DNA of 64,000 bases from Azospirillum thermophilum (lineage in GTDB: Bacteria > Pseudomonadota > Alphaproteobacteria > Azospirillales > Azospirillaceae). The DNA lies in contig NZ_CP029352.1 in NCBI RefSeq assembly GCF_003130795.1, forward strand, positions 299,001 to 363,000, read 5' to 3'. The position numbers and the translations under genes were made by a program. The number at the start of each line of letters is the position of its first letter. The stretch's first letter is position 1. Below are positions 10,563 through 21,054 of this stretch, one piece after another. The notes beneath the pieces are model-generated. The model made no database searches and was not told the DNA's origin. It was given only the letters and a program-made list of their open reading frames with translations.

Positions 10563-10730
10563 CCTTCGCCGCGGGCCGCCGGGGCAGCCTTCCGCGCAGG
10601 AGGCGTCCCGCGCAATGCCCGCCGCGCATGGCGGCCCCACTCCGCTTTGCCGTGTCCGGTCCAGGGCGAATCTGCTATGGCCGCAGGGCCGGGCGGCGCC
10701 GAGCGACGCCCGCCGGAGGGAGTGGGCGTC

Positions 10731-12586
10731 ATGCGGTCGGTCGAGTGGTTGCGCGGCTATCTGCCGAACACGCTGCGGGGGAAGCTGCTTCTGGTCTCGC
10801 TGGCCGTGGTGTTCCTGCCGATCTCGCTCACCGGCTATCTGCTGGAGCGCGAGGGGCGGCAGGCCCTGGTGCAGGAGAAGACCGAAAAGCTGTTCGGCCT
10901 GGCCCGGCTGCTGGACGCCAATCTCGGACCCGGCTACGACGCCCTGCTGGCGGACGCCGGGCAGAGCGGTGACGACCGCGAGGCGGCGATCCGCAGCCTG
11001 TCGGCGAAGCTGACGCCCTTCACCGACCTCGTCGCCGCGGCCAATCCGGGCGTCGGCGTCGGCTATTACAGCAAGGCGCTGAACGCCATCATCACCTATG
11101 GGCCGAGCCGCGATTACAGCACCACGGTCGGCACCAGCATCCCGCCGGAGCATCCCGGCTGGCGGGTGCTGGAAAGCGGCCACAAGGCGGTGGAGAGCGG
11201 GCCGCAGGTGCGCGGCTTCATCCTGAACGCCATGCTCCCCATCCTCCGCGACGGGACGGTGATCGGCTATATCTGGGCCAACGAGCTGTCCGACGATGTG
11301 GAGCGGCAGGCGGCGGCGATGGACCGGTCGGTGCTGACCGTCAGCGTGGGCGGCATCCTGCTTGGGCTTGGCCTGACGCACGCGCTGTCGCGGCGGATCG
11401 CCCGCGACATCCGCGGCATCAACGAGGGGCTGATGCTCATGCGCAGCGACCTCGGCCACGTCATCGCGCCGCCCAGCGGCGAGGTGGGCGAGATCGCGGT
11501 CGAGATCAACAGCATGGCGCGTGCCCTGCTGGATGCGCGGTCGCTGACCGAGAACATCCTGAACAGCATCGCCGACGGTGTGATCGCGGTGGACTGGGCG
11601 GGGCAGGTCACCGCCATCAACCCGGCGGCGGAGCAGATGCTGGGCGTCGCCGCGGCCGGAGTGATCGGCAAGCCCTACGAGTCGCTGTTCAAGCCGGACC
11701 ATCGCTTCGCCAGCCCGCTGCTCGACACGCTGAAGACCGGACGGCCGCATGTCGGGGTGGCGCTGGACTTCCCGGCGCCGAAACAGACGCTCTACCTCAA
11801 CGTCTCCAGCAGCCTGCTGCGCAACAGCCGGGGCGAGGCGATCGGCGCGGTGGTGGTGCTGAAGGACCTGACCGAGCAGCGGCGCCTGCGCACGCAGATC
11901 ATGCGGGCCGACCGGCTGGCGGCGCTCGGCGAACTGGTCGCCGGCCTCGCCCACGAGGTGCGCAACCCGCTGACCTCGATCCGCGGCTTCATGCAGTTCC
12001 TGGAGAGCTGCGAGGACATCAAGGAGTGGCAGCGCTACGCCCCGCTGATCGTCCGGCAGGTGGACAGCCTGAACCGGCTGGTCACCGAACTGCTGGAGTT
12101 CGGCCGGCCGCGCCCGCCCGCGATCCGGTCGGTGCAGCTCAACGACCTGATCCACGAGGTATCGCTGCTCGCCGGCCGCAAGACCGGGGCGCGCATGGCC
12201 CTCGACCTCGCCCCCGACCTGCCGCTGGTCGAGGCCGACGGCGAGGCGCTGAAGCAGGTCGTCCTCAACCTGATCATCAATGCCAGCCAGGCGACGCCGG
12301 AGACCGGCAGCATCCGCGTCGTCACCGCGGCGGAAACGGGGGAGGGGGACCGGAGGGTGGCGATCGTCGCGGTCGCCGACGACGGCGAGGGCATCGCACC
12401 GGAGAACCTCGACAAGGTCTTCGACCCCTTCTTCTCCACCAAGCCCAACGGCACCGGCCTGGGGCTGGCGATGGCGCACCGGATCGTGGATGCTCACCAC
12501 GGGACCATCACCATCGCCAGCACCCCCGGCGCCGGGACGACGGTCACCCTGCGCATTCCCTTCCTCCACAGCCCGGCCGACCAAGC

Positions 12587-12590
<4 letters not shown>
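10731..12590 (+). CDS. Membrane sensor histidine kinase (AtoS-like)
   Basis: 619 residues from ATG 10731 (GGAGGGAG eight bases upstream). A first transmembrane helix lies at about 17-39 (KLLLVSLAVVFLPISLTGYLL), followed by a periplasmic sensor region to about 200, a second helix (VGGILLGLGLTHAL), HAMP, a PAS domain (ILNSIADGVIAVDWAGQVTAINPAAEQMLG), the phosphoacceptor His408 in AHEVRNPLTSIRG, and an HATPase_c domain with N and G boxes (NLIINASQATPE, VADDGEGI, NGTGLGLAM). The stop overlaps the response-regulator start (ATGA), so the pair is translationally coupled. The domain order resembles AtoS; the signal is unknown. Confidence 0.9.
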
Positions 12591-14005
<1,415 letters not shown>

Positions 14006-14185
14006 CCCGCCTCCCGATCCGGCCGGCGGCCGGGGCAAAATCTCCGCCGTCAAGCCCTGGCTCCATTGCCGGGGGCGATCCTCCTCCCATCTCTTTTCCA
14101 TAAAGGCGTGCGGCCAGTGCCCGCAGGTCGCGGCGATGGCCGCCTGCCCGCGATCTATAAGCGATCAAACAGGGGAGGAAGCGGC

Positions 14186-14980
14186 ATGAGCGACATCATT
14201 TCCCACCGCGGCGTCGCGGAGGGCACCGGCATGTTTCCCGCGGTCCACGCCGTCGGCCGCGATCGTCCGCTGGAGTGGCTGAAGGCGGGCTGGCACGACT
14301 TCCTGGCGGCCCCCGCCATCGGCCTTGCCTACGGCGCGCTGGCGGTCGTCTCCAGCTACTTCGTCGTCTTCGGGCTTGCGCTGTCCGGCTATCACTATCT
14401 GGTCCTGCCGGCGGCGGCCGGCTTCATGATCGTCGGGCCGGCGCTGGTGGTCGGCATCTACGAGGCGAGCCGGCTGATGCAGGCGGGCGAGCGGCCGACC
14501 CTGCTGCGCGTTGCCTTCGCCTTCCGGCGCAATCCCGGCCAGATCGCCGCCATGGGGCTCGCCCTGCTGATGTTGTTCTTCGCCTGGATCCGCTGGGCCT
14601 TCATCCTGTTCATGATGTTCTTTTCGATGAATCCGCCGCCGCTCGACCAGATCGTGACGCGGATCTTCTTCTCTGCGGAGTCGCTGCCCTTCCTGCTGAC
14701 CGGAACGGTGGTGGGGGCGGTGCTGGCGACCGCGGTCTTCATGTTGTCGGTGGTGGCGATCCCGATGCTGCTGGACCGCGACACCAACGTCTTCACCGCG
14801 ATGTTCACCAGCGCCAAGGCCGTCTACCACAACATCCCGGCGATGCTGCTGTGGGCGGCGGTACTGGCCGGGATGATCGGACTGTCCTTCCTGACCGGCT
14901 TCCTCGGCCTGCTGGTGGTGCTGCCGGTGCTGGGCCATGCGACCTGGCACTGCTACCGCGATCTGGTCGCCCGGTCCTGA
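14186..14980 (+). CDS. DUF2189 integral membrane protein
   Basis: 264 residues from ATG 14186, preceded by GGGGAGGAA. The N-terminal WLKAGWHDFLAAPAIGLAYG is characteristic of DUF2189, followed by about six hydrophobic helices, VVAIPMLLDRD near the middle and a short cytoplasmic tail. The family is widespread in alphaproteobacteria, often near cytochrome-oxidase or stress genes, with no known biochemical role. The 180 bp upstream contain no gene. Confidence 0.8.
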   Translation: MSDIISHRGVAEGTGMFPAVHAVGRDRPLEWLKAGWHDFLAAPAIGLAYGALAVVSSYFVVFGLALSGYHYLVLPAAAGFMIVGPALVVGIYEASRLMQAGERPTLLRVAFAFRRNPGQIAAMGLALLMLFFAWIRWAFILFMMFFSMNPPPLDQIVTRIFFSAESLPFLLTGTVVGAVLATAVFMLSVVAIPMLLDRDTNVFTAMFTSAKAVYHNIPAMLLWAAVLAGMIGLSFLTGFLGLLVVLPVLGHATWHCYRDLVARS

Positions 14981-14993
14981 CGGAACGACGGAA

Positions 14994-15020
14994 CCGCCGC
15001 GGCCCGGCAGGCCGCGGCGG
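14994..15020. terminator. GC-rich hairpin after the DUF2189 gene
   Basis: Perfect 11-bp stem CCGCCGCGGCC / GGCCGCGGCGG with a 5-nt loop, starting 14 bp after the stop codon. There is no long T-run (TGCTGCCCGTTT follows), so it is a weak or Rho-assisted terminator at best. Confidence 0.5.
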
Positions 15021-15420
15021 TGCTGCCCGTTTGAGCCGCTTTGCCCCCATACAAGTTCCTTCGTCCAGGCTGCTGCCGGGCGCAGAGGGCGCTTGCTCCT
15101 TTGAGGGGCTGCTCCGGCTTACCCCGATCCGCGTATTTTGCCTGTGGAATAACGAAACGTTGCACGGGCGGTCGCCTCTTGCGCGGAGGATTCGGGAGTG
15201 TCCTCCCCGCCGCCGACCGGACCGCCTGCGAACCGGGTGCCGACGCCGGACAGCGCGACCTGAGGTCGTCGTGCCCCGGCCCCTTGCATGCCGGACGGAC
15301 TGCCCAGCCTTCCGAGCCCGTCCCGACACAGGACCGCCGCTCCCACGCCTTCGCAGCGGTTCTGCCGGCTCCACGACACCCGACGTTTCGCAAAACGAAG
15401 TCGCGTGGAGGAAACGGGGC
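15021..15420. other. 400-bp intergenic region
   Basis: No credible gene. It has slightly lower GC in the middle (near 15135-15165) and ends in GTGGAGGAAACGGGGC, a good ribosome-binding site for the gene at 15421. A promoter probably lies here but no convincing -35/-10 pair was identified. Confidence 0.5.
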
Positions 15421-16887
15421 ATGCTGCACAGAAGGCAGTTCATTCTCGCGGCGGAGCCGCACCAGGTCTATCCCGGCTGGCCGGCCGTCGATTGCGGTGG
15501 GGGCATGGTCCTGTCCCATTGTCCGACGCTGCCGGTGTACCGGGTGGCGGACGCGGACGGGCAGGTCTGGCACCTGCTGGGGGTCGCCGCGCAGTCCCGG
15601 CCGGACCGGCCGGATCCGGTCGAGGCGATCGCCGCCAGCCGGAGCGGCGACCTGGAGCCGGCCTACCGGAGCTGGAGCGGCCGCTGGCTGCTGATCGGCG
15701 AGCGCGAGCTGCACATGGACGCCGGCGGCACGCTGGGCGTCTTCTTCACCCGCCGGGATGGCCGGCTGACGGCCTCGTCCAGCCCGGCGCTGGTCACTCC
15801 GGGGTGTTCCGTGCCGGCGGTCGCCGCGATGGGCTCGCGTCCCCTGATGCACGAGGCCGGGCTGGACTGGTACCCGCCGCCGCAGTCCGGCTTGGCCGGC
15901 GTGCGGCGCCTGCTGCCCTCGCAGGTTCTGATGCTGGCGGACGGAACGGTACGGCCGCGCCGGCCCTATGTCCCGGCCGACCGGGGCCTCGGCTATGACG
16001 GGACACTGGCCCGGATGGAAAGTCTGCTGGTGACCGCGGTTGCCAATTTCGAGCGCGCCGCCGGCCCGCTGATGCTGCAGCTCACCGCCGGCTACGACAC
16101 GCGGCTGCTGCTTGCCACGGTGCTGCGGGCGGGGATCGAGGTGGAGACCGTCACCTTCCGCTACCCGCACATGGCGGCATCGGATCAGCAGATCCCACCG
16201 AGGCTGGCGGAGATCGCAGGTTTCCGCCATCGGCTGATCCCGTTCGGAGCCGATGACCGGCGGCGCAGGGAGCTCTTCGCGCAGCATACGGCCGGCCATA
16301 CGGTCGGGATGGACGTGGAGTTCTTCGCCCGCGGCTCGTGGGATGCGGTGCCGGAAGGGACGAGCGTGTTGAACGGCGGCGTCTTCGAGGTCGCCCGCGG
16401 CTTCTATTGGGGGCGGCTGCCGCCCGGGCTCGACCCGGCGGACCCCGGCAGCGCCGACCGCATCTTCACCGCTTTCCGCGGCGCACTGCACAACGGCCCG
16501 TCGCACCGGGCGGCGCTGGCGGAATGGCTGGTCTGGGTGTCGCGGGTGCCGGTGGAGGGATTCGACCTGCGCGACCGCTTCTATTTGGAGCAGCGGGTCG
16601 CCGGTTGGCTGTCCACCCTGAACCAGGGTATCGACCTGACCGGCCGGCAGCTCGTCCAGCCGGCCAACTGCGCGGAGTTCCTGGCGCTGGCCCTGTCGCT
16701 TCCGCCCGAGCTGCGCCGTGCGAGCCAGCATCAGGCCGATCTGGTCCGCCGCATGGCGCCGGACCTGCTGCGCCTGCCCATCAACCCGCCGGAGAGCCGG
16801 CTGGTCGGTCAGGTCCGGCGGCTGCCCGGACGGCTGGCGAAGCTGCGCGCCGCAGTCGAGCACAGGTTCCAGCGCCAGCCCTGCTGA
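15421..16887 (+). CDS. Asparagine-synthetase-like protein with degenerate PP-loop
   Basis: 488 residues from ATG 15421 (GGAGG upstream). The first about 175 residues resemble the class II glutaminase half of asparagine synthetases (GRWLLIGE...DAGGTLGVFF...TASSSPALV) but lack the N-terminal catalytic Cys. Residues about 220-300 hold a PP-loop-like element, LTAGYDTRLLLATVL, in place of LSGGLDSR, then VETVTFRYP. The fold therefore looks like an AsnB homologue that cannot use glutamine and has an altered ATP loop. Proteins of this kind occur in surface-polysaccharide or natural-product loci, but no such genes adjoin it. Role unknown. Confidence 0.55.
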   Translation: MLHRRQFILAAEPHQVYPGWPAVDCGGGMVLSHCPTLPVYRVADADGQVWHLLGVAAQSRPDRPDPVEAIAASRSGDLEPAYRSWSGRWLLIGERELHMDAGGTLGVFFTRRDGRLTASSSPALVTPGCSVPAVAAMGSRPLMHEAGLDWYPPPQSGLAGVRRLLPSQVLMLADGTVRPRRPYVPADRGLGYDGTLARMESLLVTAVANFERAAGPLMLQLTAGYDTRLLLATVLRAGIEVETVTFRYPHMAASDQQIPPRLAEIAGFRHRLIPFGADDRRRRELFAQHTAGHTVGMDVEFFARGSWDAVPEGTSVLNGGVFEVARGFYWGRLPPGLDPADPGSADRIFTAFRGALHNGPSHRAALAEWLVWVSRVPVEGFDLRDRFYLEQRVAGWLSTLNQGIDLTGRQLVQPANCAEFLALALSLPPELRRASQHQADLVRRMAPDLLRLPINPPESRLVGQVRRLPGRLAKLRAAVEHRFQRQPC

Positions 16888-17022
16888 CGGTCCGGGCGCA
16901 AGGCCGGGGTGAAACGCCCCGGCTTCGCGCCGGTCCCAGGAGCTGTTCCGGCGGCCGGACACAGAACGGCCTCGCCCCGCCGGTGTCCGGCAGACGCTAA
17001 GCCATTCGATTTGAAAGGGAGG

Positions 17023-17070
17023 TGGCGGACCCGGCGAGATTCGAACTCACGACCTCTGCCTTCGGAGGGC
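17023..17070 (-). repeat. Left attachment repeat: 3' half of tRNA-Arg(CCG)
   Basis: 48 bp identical to 32091-32138. Read leftward it gives the anticodon loop CTCCGAA (anticodon CCG), the 3' anticodon strand GGCAG, T-arm GTGAG-TTCGAAT-CTCGC and a genomically encoded CCA end. The sequence on its right (17071 onward) does not supply a D-arm or 5' acceptor strand, so this is not a functional tRNA gene but the duplicated 3' end left by integration. Confidence 0.85.
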
Positions 17071-17458
17071 AGTATCAGCTTTAATGTCCGCCCCGTCAAT
17101 ATAGAAAAATCAACGCGTTAATATCGCTTCACATCGCCGGGCATCGCCATGGGTCGCGGTCAACTGTGCCAAATTTGTGCCAGTACCCATGATGGGCCGT
17201 CAATCGTCGAGCGATCCTAAGCCGCTGAGCGACCTCCAGCGACGATACCGCTTGCGCCCGGCGCCGCGAAGGTGGTAGCCAATTGTTCGAGGCGTCCTTG
17301 CGCCCGGCCGTGTAAATGATCTGGCGACACTGTTTGCGCTGAGCCAGCAGCCACCCCACCAAGGCACCCCGCGGACTCAGGCCGGGACCGCATCAACCTC
17401 TTCCTCCTCGTTCGGCGCGTGTGGATGGCGCCGACGGCTCCCGTCGGAGACCGTCAGC
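17071..17458. promoter_or_regulatory. Left end of element: candidate integrase arm sites, no gene
   Basis: No credible gene in these 388 bp. Two copies of TGTGCCA at 17165-17171 and 17176-17182 are spaced exactly 11 bp, one helical turn. The same pair with the same spacing occurs at the other end of the element (32005-32011, 32016-32022). They are candidate integrase arm-binding sites. Confidence 0.45.
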
Positions 17459-17737
17459 ATGTCCGCACCCATCTCCCCCATCGCATACTCGTACCCCGAT
17501 GCCGCCGCCCTGCTCGGGCTCACGCCCGGCGCGCTGCGTGACCTTGTGTACAAGGGCCGCGGTCCTGCCGTGGTCCGCATCGGTCGCCGCACTTTGTTCG
17601 CCGCGTCCGATTTGGCTGCGTGGATCGAAGCACACCGCGTGCCCGCACCTCCGTCGCCCGAAGTGTCCGCCATCCCTCGCCGTCGGCGCGGGCGCCCGAC
17701 CAAGGCCAGCCAGTTGATGATCGGGAAATCCGCATGA
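17459..17737 (+). CDS. Helix-turn-helix protein (AlpA/excisionase-like)
   Basis: 92 residues. Residues about 10-60 (YSYPDAAALLGLTPGALRDLVYKGRGPAVVRIGRRTLFAASDLAAWIEAH) form the winged MerR/AlpA-type helix-turn-helix common to excisionases and element regulators. The tail RRRRGRPTK contains an AT-hook-like RGRP core. It is the first gene inside the left attachment repeat, the usual place for a recombination-directionality factor. It may direct excision with the integrase or regulate the element. Confidence 0.7.
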   Translation: MSAPISPIAYSYPDAAALLGLTPGALRDLVYKGRGPAVVRIGRRTLFAASDLAAWIEAHRVPAPPSPEVSAIPRRRRGRPTKASQLMIGKSA

Positions 17738-17840
17738 CCGACCCGCAAGCCGCCGAGGCTGGTAAGGGCACATAGGGGCTCGACTCCAAGATGCAAATTG
17801 TGCTCCACATCTGGGACTGCAACCTGCACCCGATGCCGAG

Positions 17841-19064
17841 ATGCCCGTTACCCTCGAACAATTCCAGCAGCAACTAAGCCGCTGCGCCATGTCCCCCGAA
17901 GAGGTTTCCGACTTTATCGAGGCATTCGCGGACGTGCGAGTACAAGGCGTGGTCGACGGACTGAGCGCGGTCGTGACCGACCCGCCTTTCGAGGCGATGG
18001 AAGCGAAATACAATCCCGACTGGACGGACCCCTGGCTTCTAGGAGCCAGCGGACTGACAGCCGGGCAGGTCCAGGGGCATAATCTCCCTAGCGCCCTCTT
18101 CCTTCATTATCAGATCGCGCTTGCCGCAACCCAGCCTGAAGTCAGCCTCTATATCCAGATGTCGGGCTACTCCGACAAAATGTCCCGGGCGCTATTACCA
18201 ATTCTCTCCAGCGCCGTCGCCCGTCGAAAAATACGGACGGCGAAGGAAGGCAACGAATTGCCTGCTGGTCTGTCCGCAGCCGCGCTTTCCGCTGAGGTCA
18301 CAAGAGTGAACCGCAGCTTGGCTAAACTACGGAGCCAAGGCTTCGACCCGCTGCTATTTCTTCCCTACCATCGGCATGTCGGCATACATGGTGGCAGTGG
18401 GAACGACGTCGGCAAAGTCGGCACGCTGGGCGCCGCCATAGCGATCCACGACGCCTTGCTGGAGATTGATCCGACAGCCATCAAGGACATGGTCGGGCAA
18501 CTGCCGCCAGCCGGAGCCAGGACGCCAGCCGCGATCTTTCAGTCCATGAAGGCAAAGGGGTTTAAACCTTTGCAGGCGATATTGCTGAGGAATGGCCGCT
18601 GCATCGCTGTTCGCGCGAATCCGGACGTCGCCATCTTCCAGTCGCTGGACAAGTCGTACGACACGGCCACGGACGCTCTGAAAGAGTATGAGGCGGTCCG
18701 CCAGCATAAGGACGAGCGCCAGCAAAAAGTTCACGAATTCGTTGTCGGTGAGATCAAAACAGCTACTGACCCGGCAAATCTTCACGAGCGCCTCGCTCTG
18801 GGCGGCCGCGATCTGAAGGACGAGGTGCAGGCCGATCGCTTCCTGATGATGGCCGCTCTTACTCCTGACATTGTCCACGGGGGTACCGGTCGGAAGTCGG
18901 GTCGTCAGCCGCTTCAGAACAAGGACGTTGTGCGATTCTCCGACGTGTTCAATCTCTACTACGCCTGGGGATGGAACGGCGCCCGGGAGCGCCATCCTGA
19001 GCATTGGCTGATGTTTAAGAAGCGTCTGGCCTTCTGGTGCGGCCTTCCGCAGCCCGCTGGCTGA
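17841..19064 (+). CDS. Candidate type II restriction endonuclease (PD-(D/E)XK-like)
   Basis: 407 residues, not confidently recognised. The C-terminal third carries VVGEIKTATDPANLHERLALGGRDLK, resembling the E-x-K strand and following helix of PD-(D/E)XK restriction enzymes, and from memory closest to the Bpu10I group. The centre has PYHRHVGIHGGSGNDVGKVGTLGAAIAIHDAL. It converges on the leftward AIPR and Vsr-methyltransferase genes, as expected for the nuclease of an R-M module. Start ATG 17841 has no strong ribosome-binding site. Alternative: a non-enzymatic defence protein of unknown fold. Confidence 0.45.
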   Translation: MPVTLEQFQQQLSRCAMSPEEVSDFIEAFADVRVQGVVDGLSAVVTDPPFEAMEAKYNPDWTDPWLLGASGLTAGQVQGHNLPSALFLHYQIALAATQPEVSLYIQMSGYSDKMSRALLPILSSAVARRKIRTAKEGNELPAGLSAAALSAEVTRVNRSLAKLRSQGFDPLLFLPYHRHVGIHGGSGNDVGKVGTLGAAIAIHDALLEIDPTAIKDMVGQLPPAGARTPAAIFQSMKAKGFKPLQAILLRNGRCIAVRANPDVAIFQSLDKSYDTATDALKEYEAVRQHKDERQQKVHEFVVGEIKTATDPANLHERLALGGRDLKDEVQADRFLMMAALTPDIVHGGTGRKSGRQPLQNKDVVRFSDVFNLYYAWGWNGARERHPEHWLMFKKRLAFWCGLPQPAG

Positions 19065-19141
19065 GGGCGATGGCAAGGCGATCGACTATCGCTTGATACC
19101 GTGACGGCAGCAGCCTGCTGCCGTCACGGCACCCTCGACTA

Positions 19142-20914
19142 TTAAATCTTCTTTTTCTTGGCAGACTTCGCAGAGGATTCCTCCTCCTTTCTTCGAGCTA
19201 TATAAGCAGAAACGGCTTTTTTCTTGGCCTCCTGGATAAAGGAGTGAACCTTCAGCTTGTCTCGGTCCGCTCCATCCATTGGATCATAAAGCGCGCAAAT
19301 CCCCTGGATACGGGCCAAGGTCTCGTCGTCGTTGCCGCTCATAAACTTGTCGATTTGCGCGCAAACGCTCCTAATCTTGTTCGACGTTGGCTGCGGGAGC
19401 CCATCTCCTGCGACATAGTACTTTATAGACATTAGGATGTGCCATTTAAGCTGGCGATATTTTGAATCTATCTTCTGGTTACTAAAGAGAAGCTGAAGTC
19501 TGTAAGACGCATACGCAGCAGTGTAGTGAATATCCTCAACGTTTTCACTTCGGAAAACCATATTACTGAGCTCGCCTGTAAGCCTGTTCGGATACCGGCT
19601 GGCGAGATCAGGTTTATCGAAGAACATCGCGCCGGTGCATCGCGCAATGCTCTTGATATCAAAAACGCGAATCTCAGCTGGAGTGCTATCTTCATTCCAG
19701 AATTGATTCTTCCGTCGCTCAAAATAAAGCCGATGCTCTTCGTCGGCGCCACGCGCATTGAAGAACTTTTCAATCGATCGCATACAATCAAGGGTCGCAA
19801 GAAACTGATCGTCTTGCACCTTGGTCTGCCTATTCGTAGACCTCACAATCTCGTCAACGACAGCAGGCTCTGATGTCTCAATAACCTTGAGCATCACCGT
19901 AACATCTTCAGAAAGCTCCTTCCGGCTTTCGAACAAAAGATGCGAAGTCTGACACCCATTTACGATCTGGAAGTTTCGCAAATAGAATTCATTTCCTTGT
20001 ACGCGCACGTCCGGGGAGACTATCGTAATGCCGTTATTCAACATACCGAAACGCTTCTGCTTATCAGCGTGACTCAGAGTTTCAAGTATTTCTGCATTCA
20101 CCTCCGCGTCAGCACCAATGTAATCACGAACATTCTGTTCAAATATCCTTTTCTGGAGATTGTCGTTTTTATCCGACAGGACGTTCCGAACAAAATCCTT
20201 CGCGCGCGCTGTGACGACATAGCTTTCCTCAACGCCTGGCGTTTTCGGAAAAGGAGCACTCGCAAACACAGTCAGGTTTGCCTCAACAGGCCCGTCGGCA
20301 TTGTCCCACATTTCAATTATGTGGTCACGATCGACAGGAACAACTACGACATCAGAAAAAAAGCCTGTATCATCAACCGTTCGCTTCAAGGTTCGGAATG
20401 CTGCGGTGATCTCGCGCGCTGTTGTCTTGCGCGCAGTGGTTCCGAAAAAGCAATGAATTTGGGGTTTTCCTCCACGGATTTTCCCTACATTCTTAATAAT
20501 CTCATCAAATAGCTCTTTTTTTTCAGCTATATAACTGGCGTGAGGATAATGCGGAGAGTCGCTCAAAAAATCCAATATAGCTGATTGAAATGCATTGATC
20601 TCTTTTTTGTCCCACGACTCCGAGGTTTTTGCCTGCGTCATTGCTATAATAACATCAACATCGCGGCGGCTTTTTTTAAACACATCTTTCATTTCGTCGA
20701 TGGACGACACATAGACATCATCAACAAAGAACAAGATACCATCTATTCCTGGATCATCCCCATCATATGTCAGCGTATCCGCTTGAACATTATCAGCGGA
20801 ATATATTCTGAGTACGCAGTAGCTCAGGAAAGCCTCGAAGCTCTTGTCACGGTCAAAAGCCACCCCGAAGCGGCTCTTAAAGTCCTTCAGGTGTTGCTCA
20901 ACAACTTTGTGCAT
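19142..20914 (-). CDS. AIPR (abortive infection phage resistance) family protein
   Basis: 590 residues with the AIPR hallmarks GMLNNGITIVS and FQIVNGCQTSHLLFESR at about residues 295-340, followed by VIETSEPAVVDEIVRSTNRQTKVQDDQF. The N-terminal part (DPGIDGILFFVDDVYVSS...VIIAMTQAKTSESWDKKEI) looks like a restriction-endonuclease-type fold with D...QaK. The C-terminus is Lys-rich. AIPR proteins accompany restriction-modification and phage-defence loci. The gene is AT-rich relative to its neighbours and lies 140 bp downstream of the Vsr-methyltransferase gene, in the same direction, so they probably form one unit. Confidence 0.8.
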   Translation of the reverse strand: MHKVVEQHLKDFKSRFGVAFDRDKSFEAFLSYCVLRIYSADNVQADTLTYDGDDPGIDGILFFVDDVYVSSIDEMKDVFKKSRRDVDVIIAMTQAKTSESWDKKEINAFQSAILDFLSDSPHYPHASYIAEKKELFDEIIKNVGKIRGGKPQIHCFFGTTARKTTAREITAAFRTLKRTVDDTGFFSDVVVVPVDRDHIIEMWDNADGPVEANLTVFASAPFPKTPGVEESYVVTARAKDFVRNVLSDKNDNLQKRIFEQNVRDYIGADAEVNAEILETLSHADKQKRFGMLNNGITIVSPDVRVQGNEFYLRNFQIVNGCQTSHLLFESRKELSEDVTVMLKVIETSEPAVVDEIVRSTNRQTKVQDDQFLATLDCMRSIEKFFNARGADEEHRLYFERRKNQFWNEDSTPAEIRVFDIKSIARCTGAMFFDKPDLASRYPNRLTGELSNMVFRSENVEDIHYTAAYASYRLQLLFSNQKIDSKYRQLKWHILMSIKYYVAGDGLPQPTSNKIRSVCAQIDKFMSGNDDETLARIQGICALYDPMDGADRDKLKVHSFIQEAKKKAVSAYIARRKEEESSAKSAKKKKI

Positions 20915-21054
20915 AATGGGATCCCCTGGCTAGGACAATATGGAGCATCTGTGCGTTAGGACACAGCGTTATACAACCTCAAGATACCGAGTGAAATCAC
21001 AAATCCCCAGCGGGCGCCGGTCCCGCCGCGGGCATGGCTGGGTCCTCCCTCAGC

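Noticed and set aside
9249..12584. Very long leftward open frame (1111 codons) opposite the SQR and sensor-kinase genes
   Set aside because: Its translation is Arg/Gly/Ala/His-rich without domains, and it lies opposite two clearly recognisable genes. Long antisense frames are a side effect of GC-rich codon use.
17023..17070. Functional tRNA-Arg gene at either attachment repeat
   Set aside because: Only the anticodon-loop-to-CCA half is present at both copies; no D-arm or matching 5' acceptor strand can be built from the adjacent sequence.
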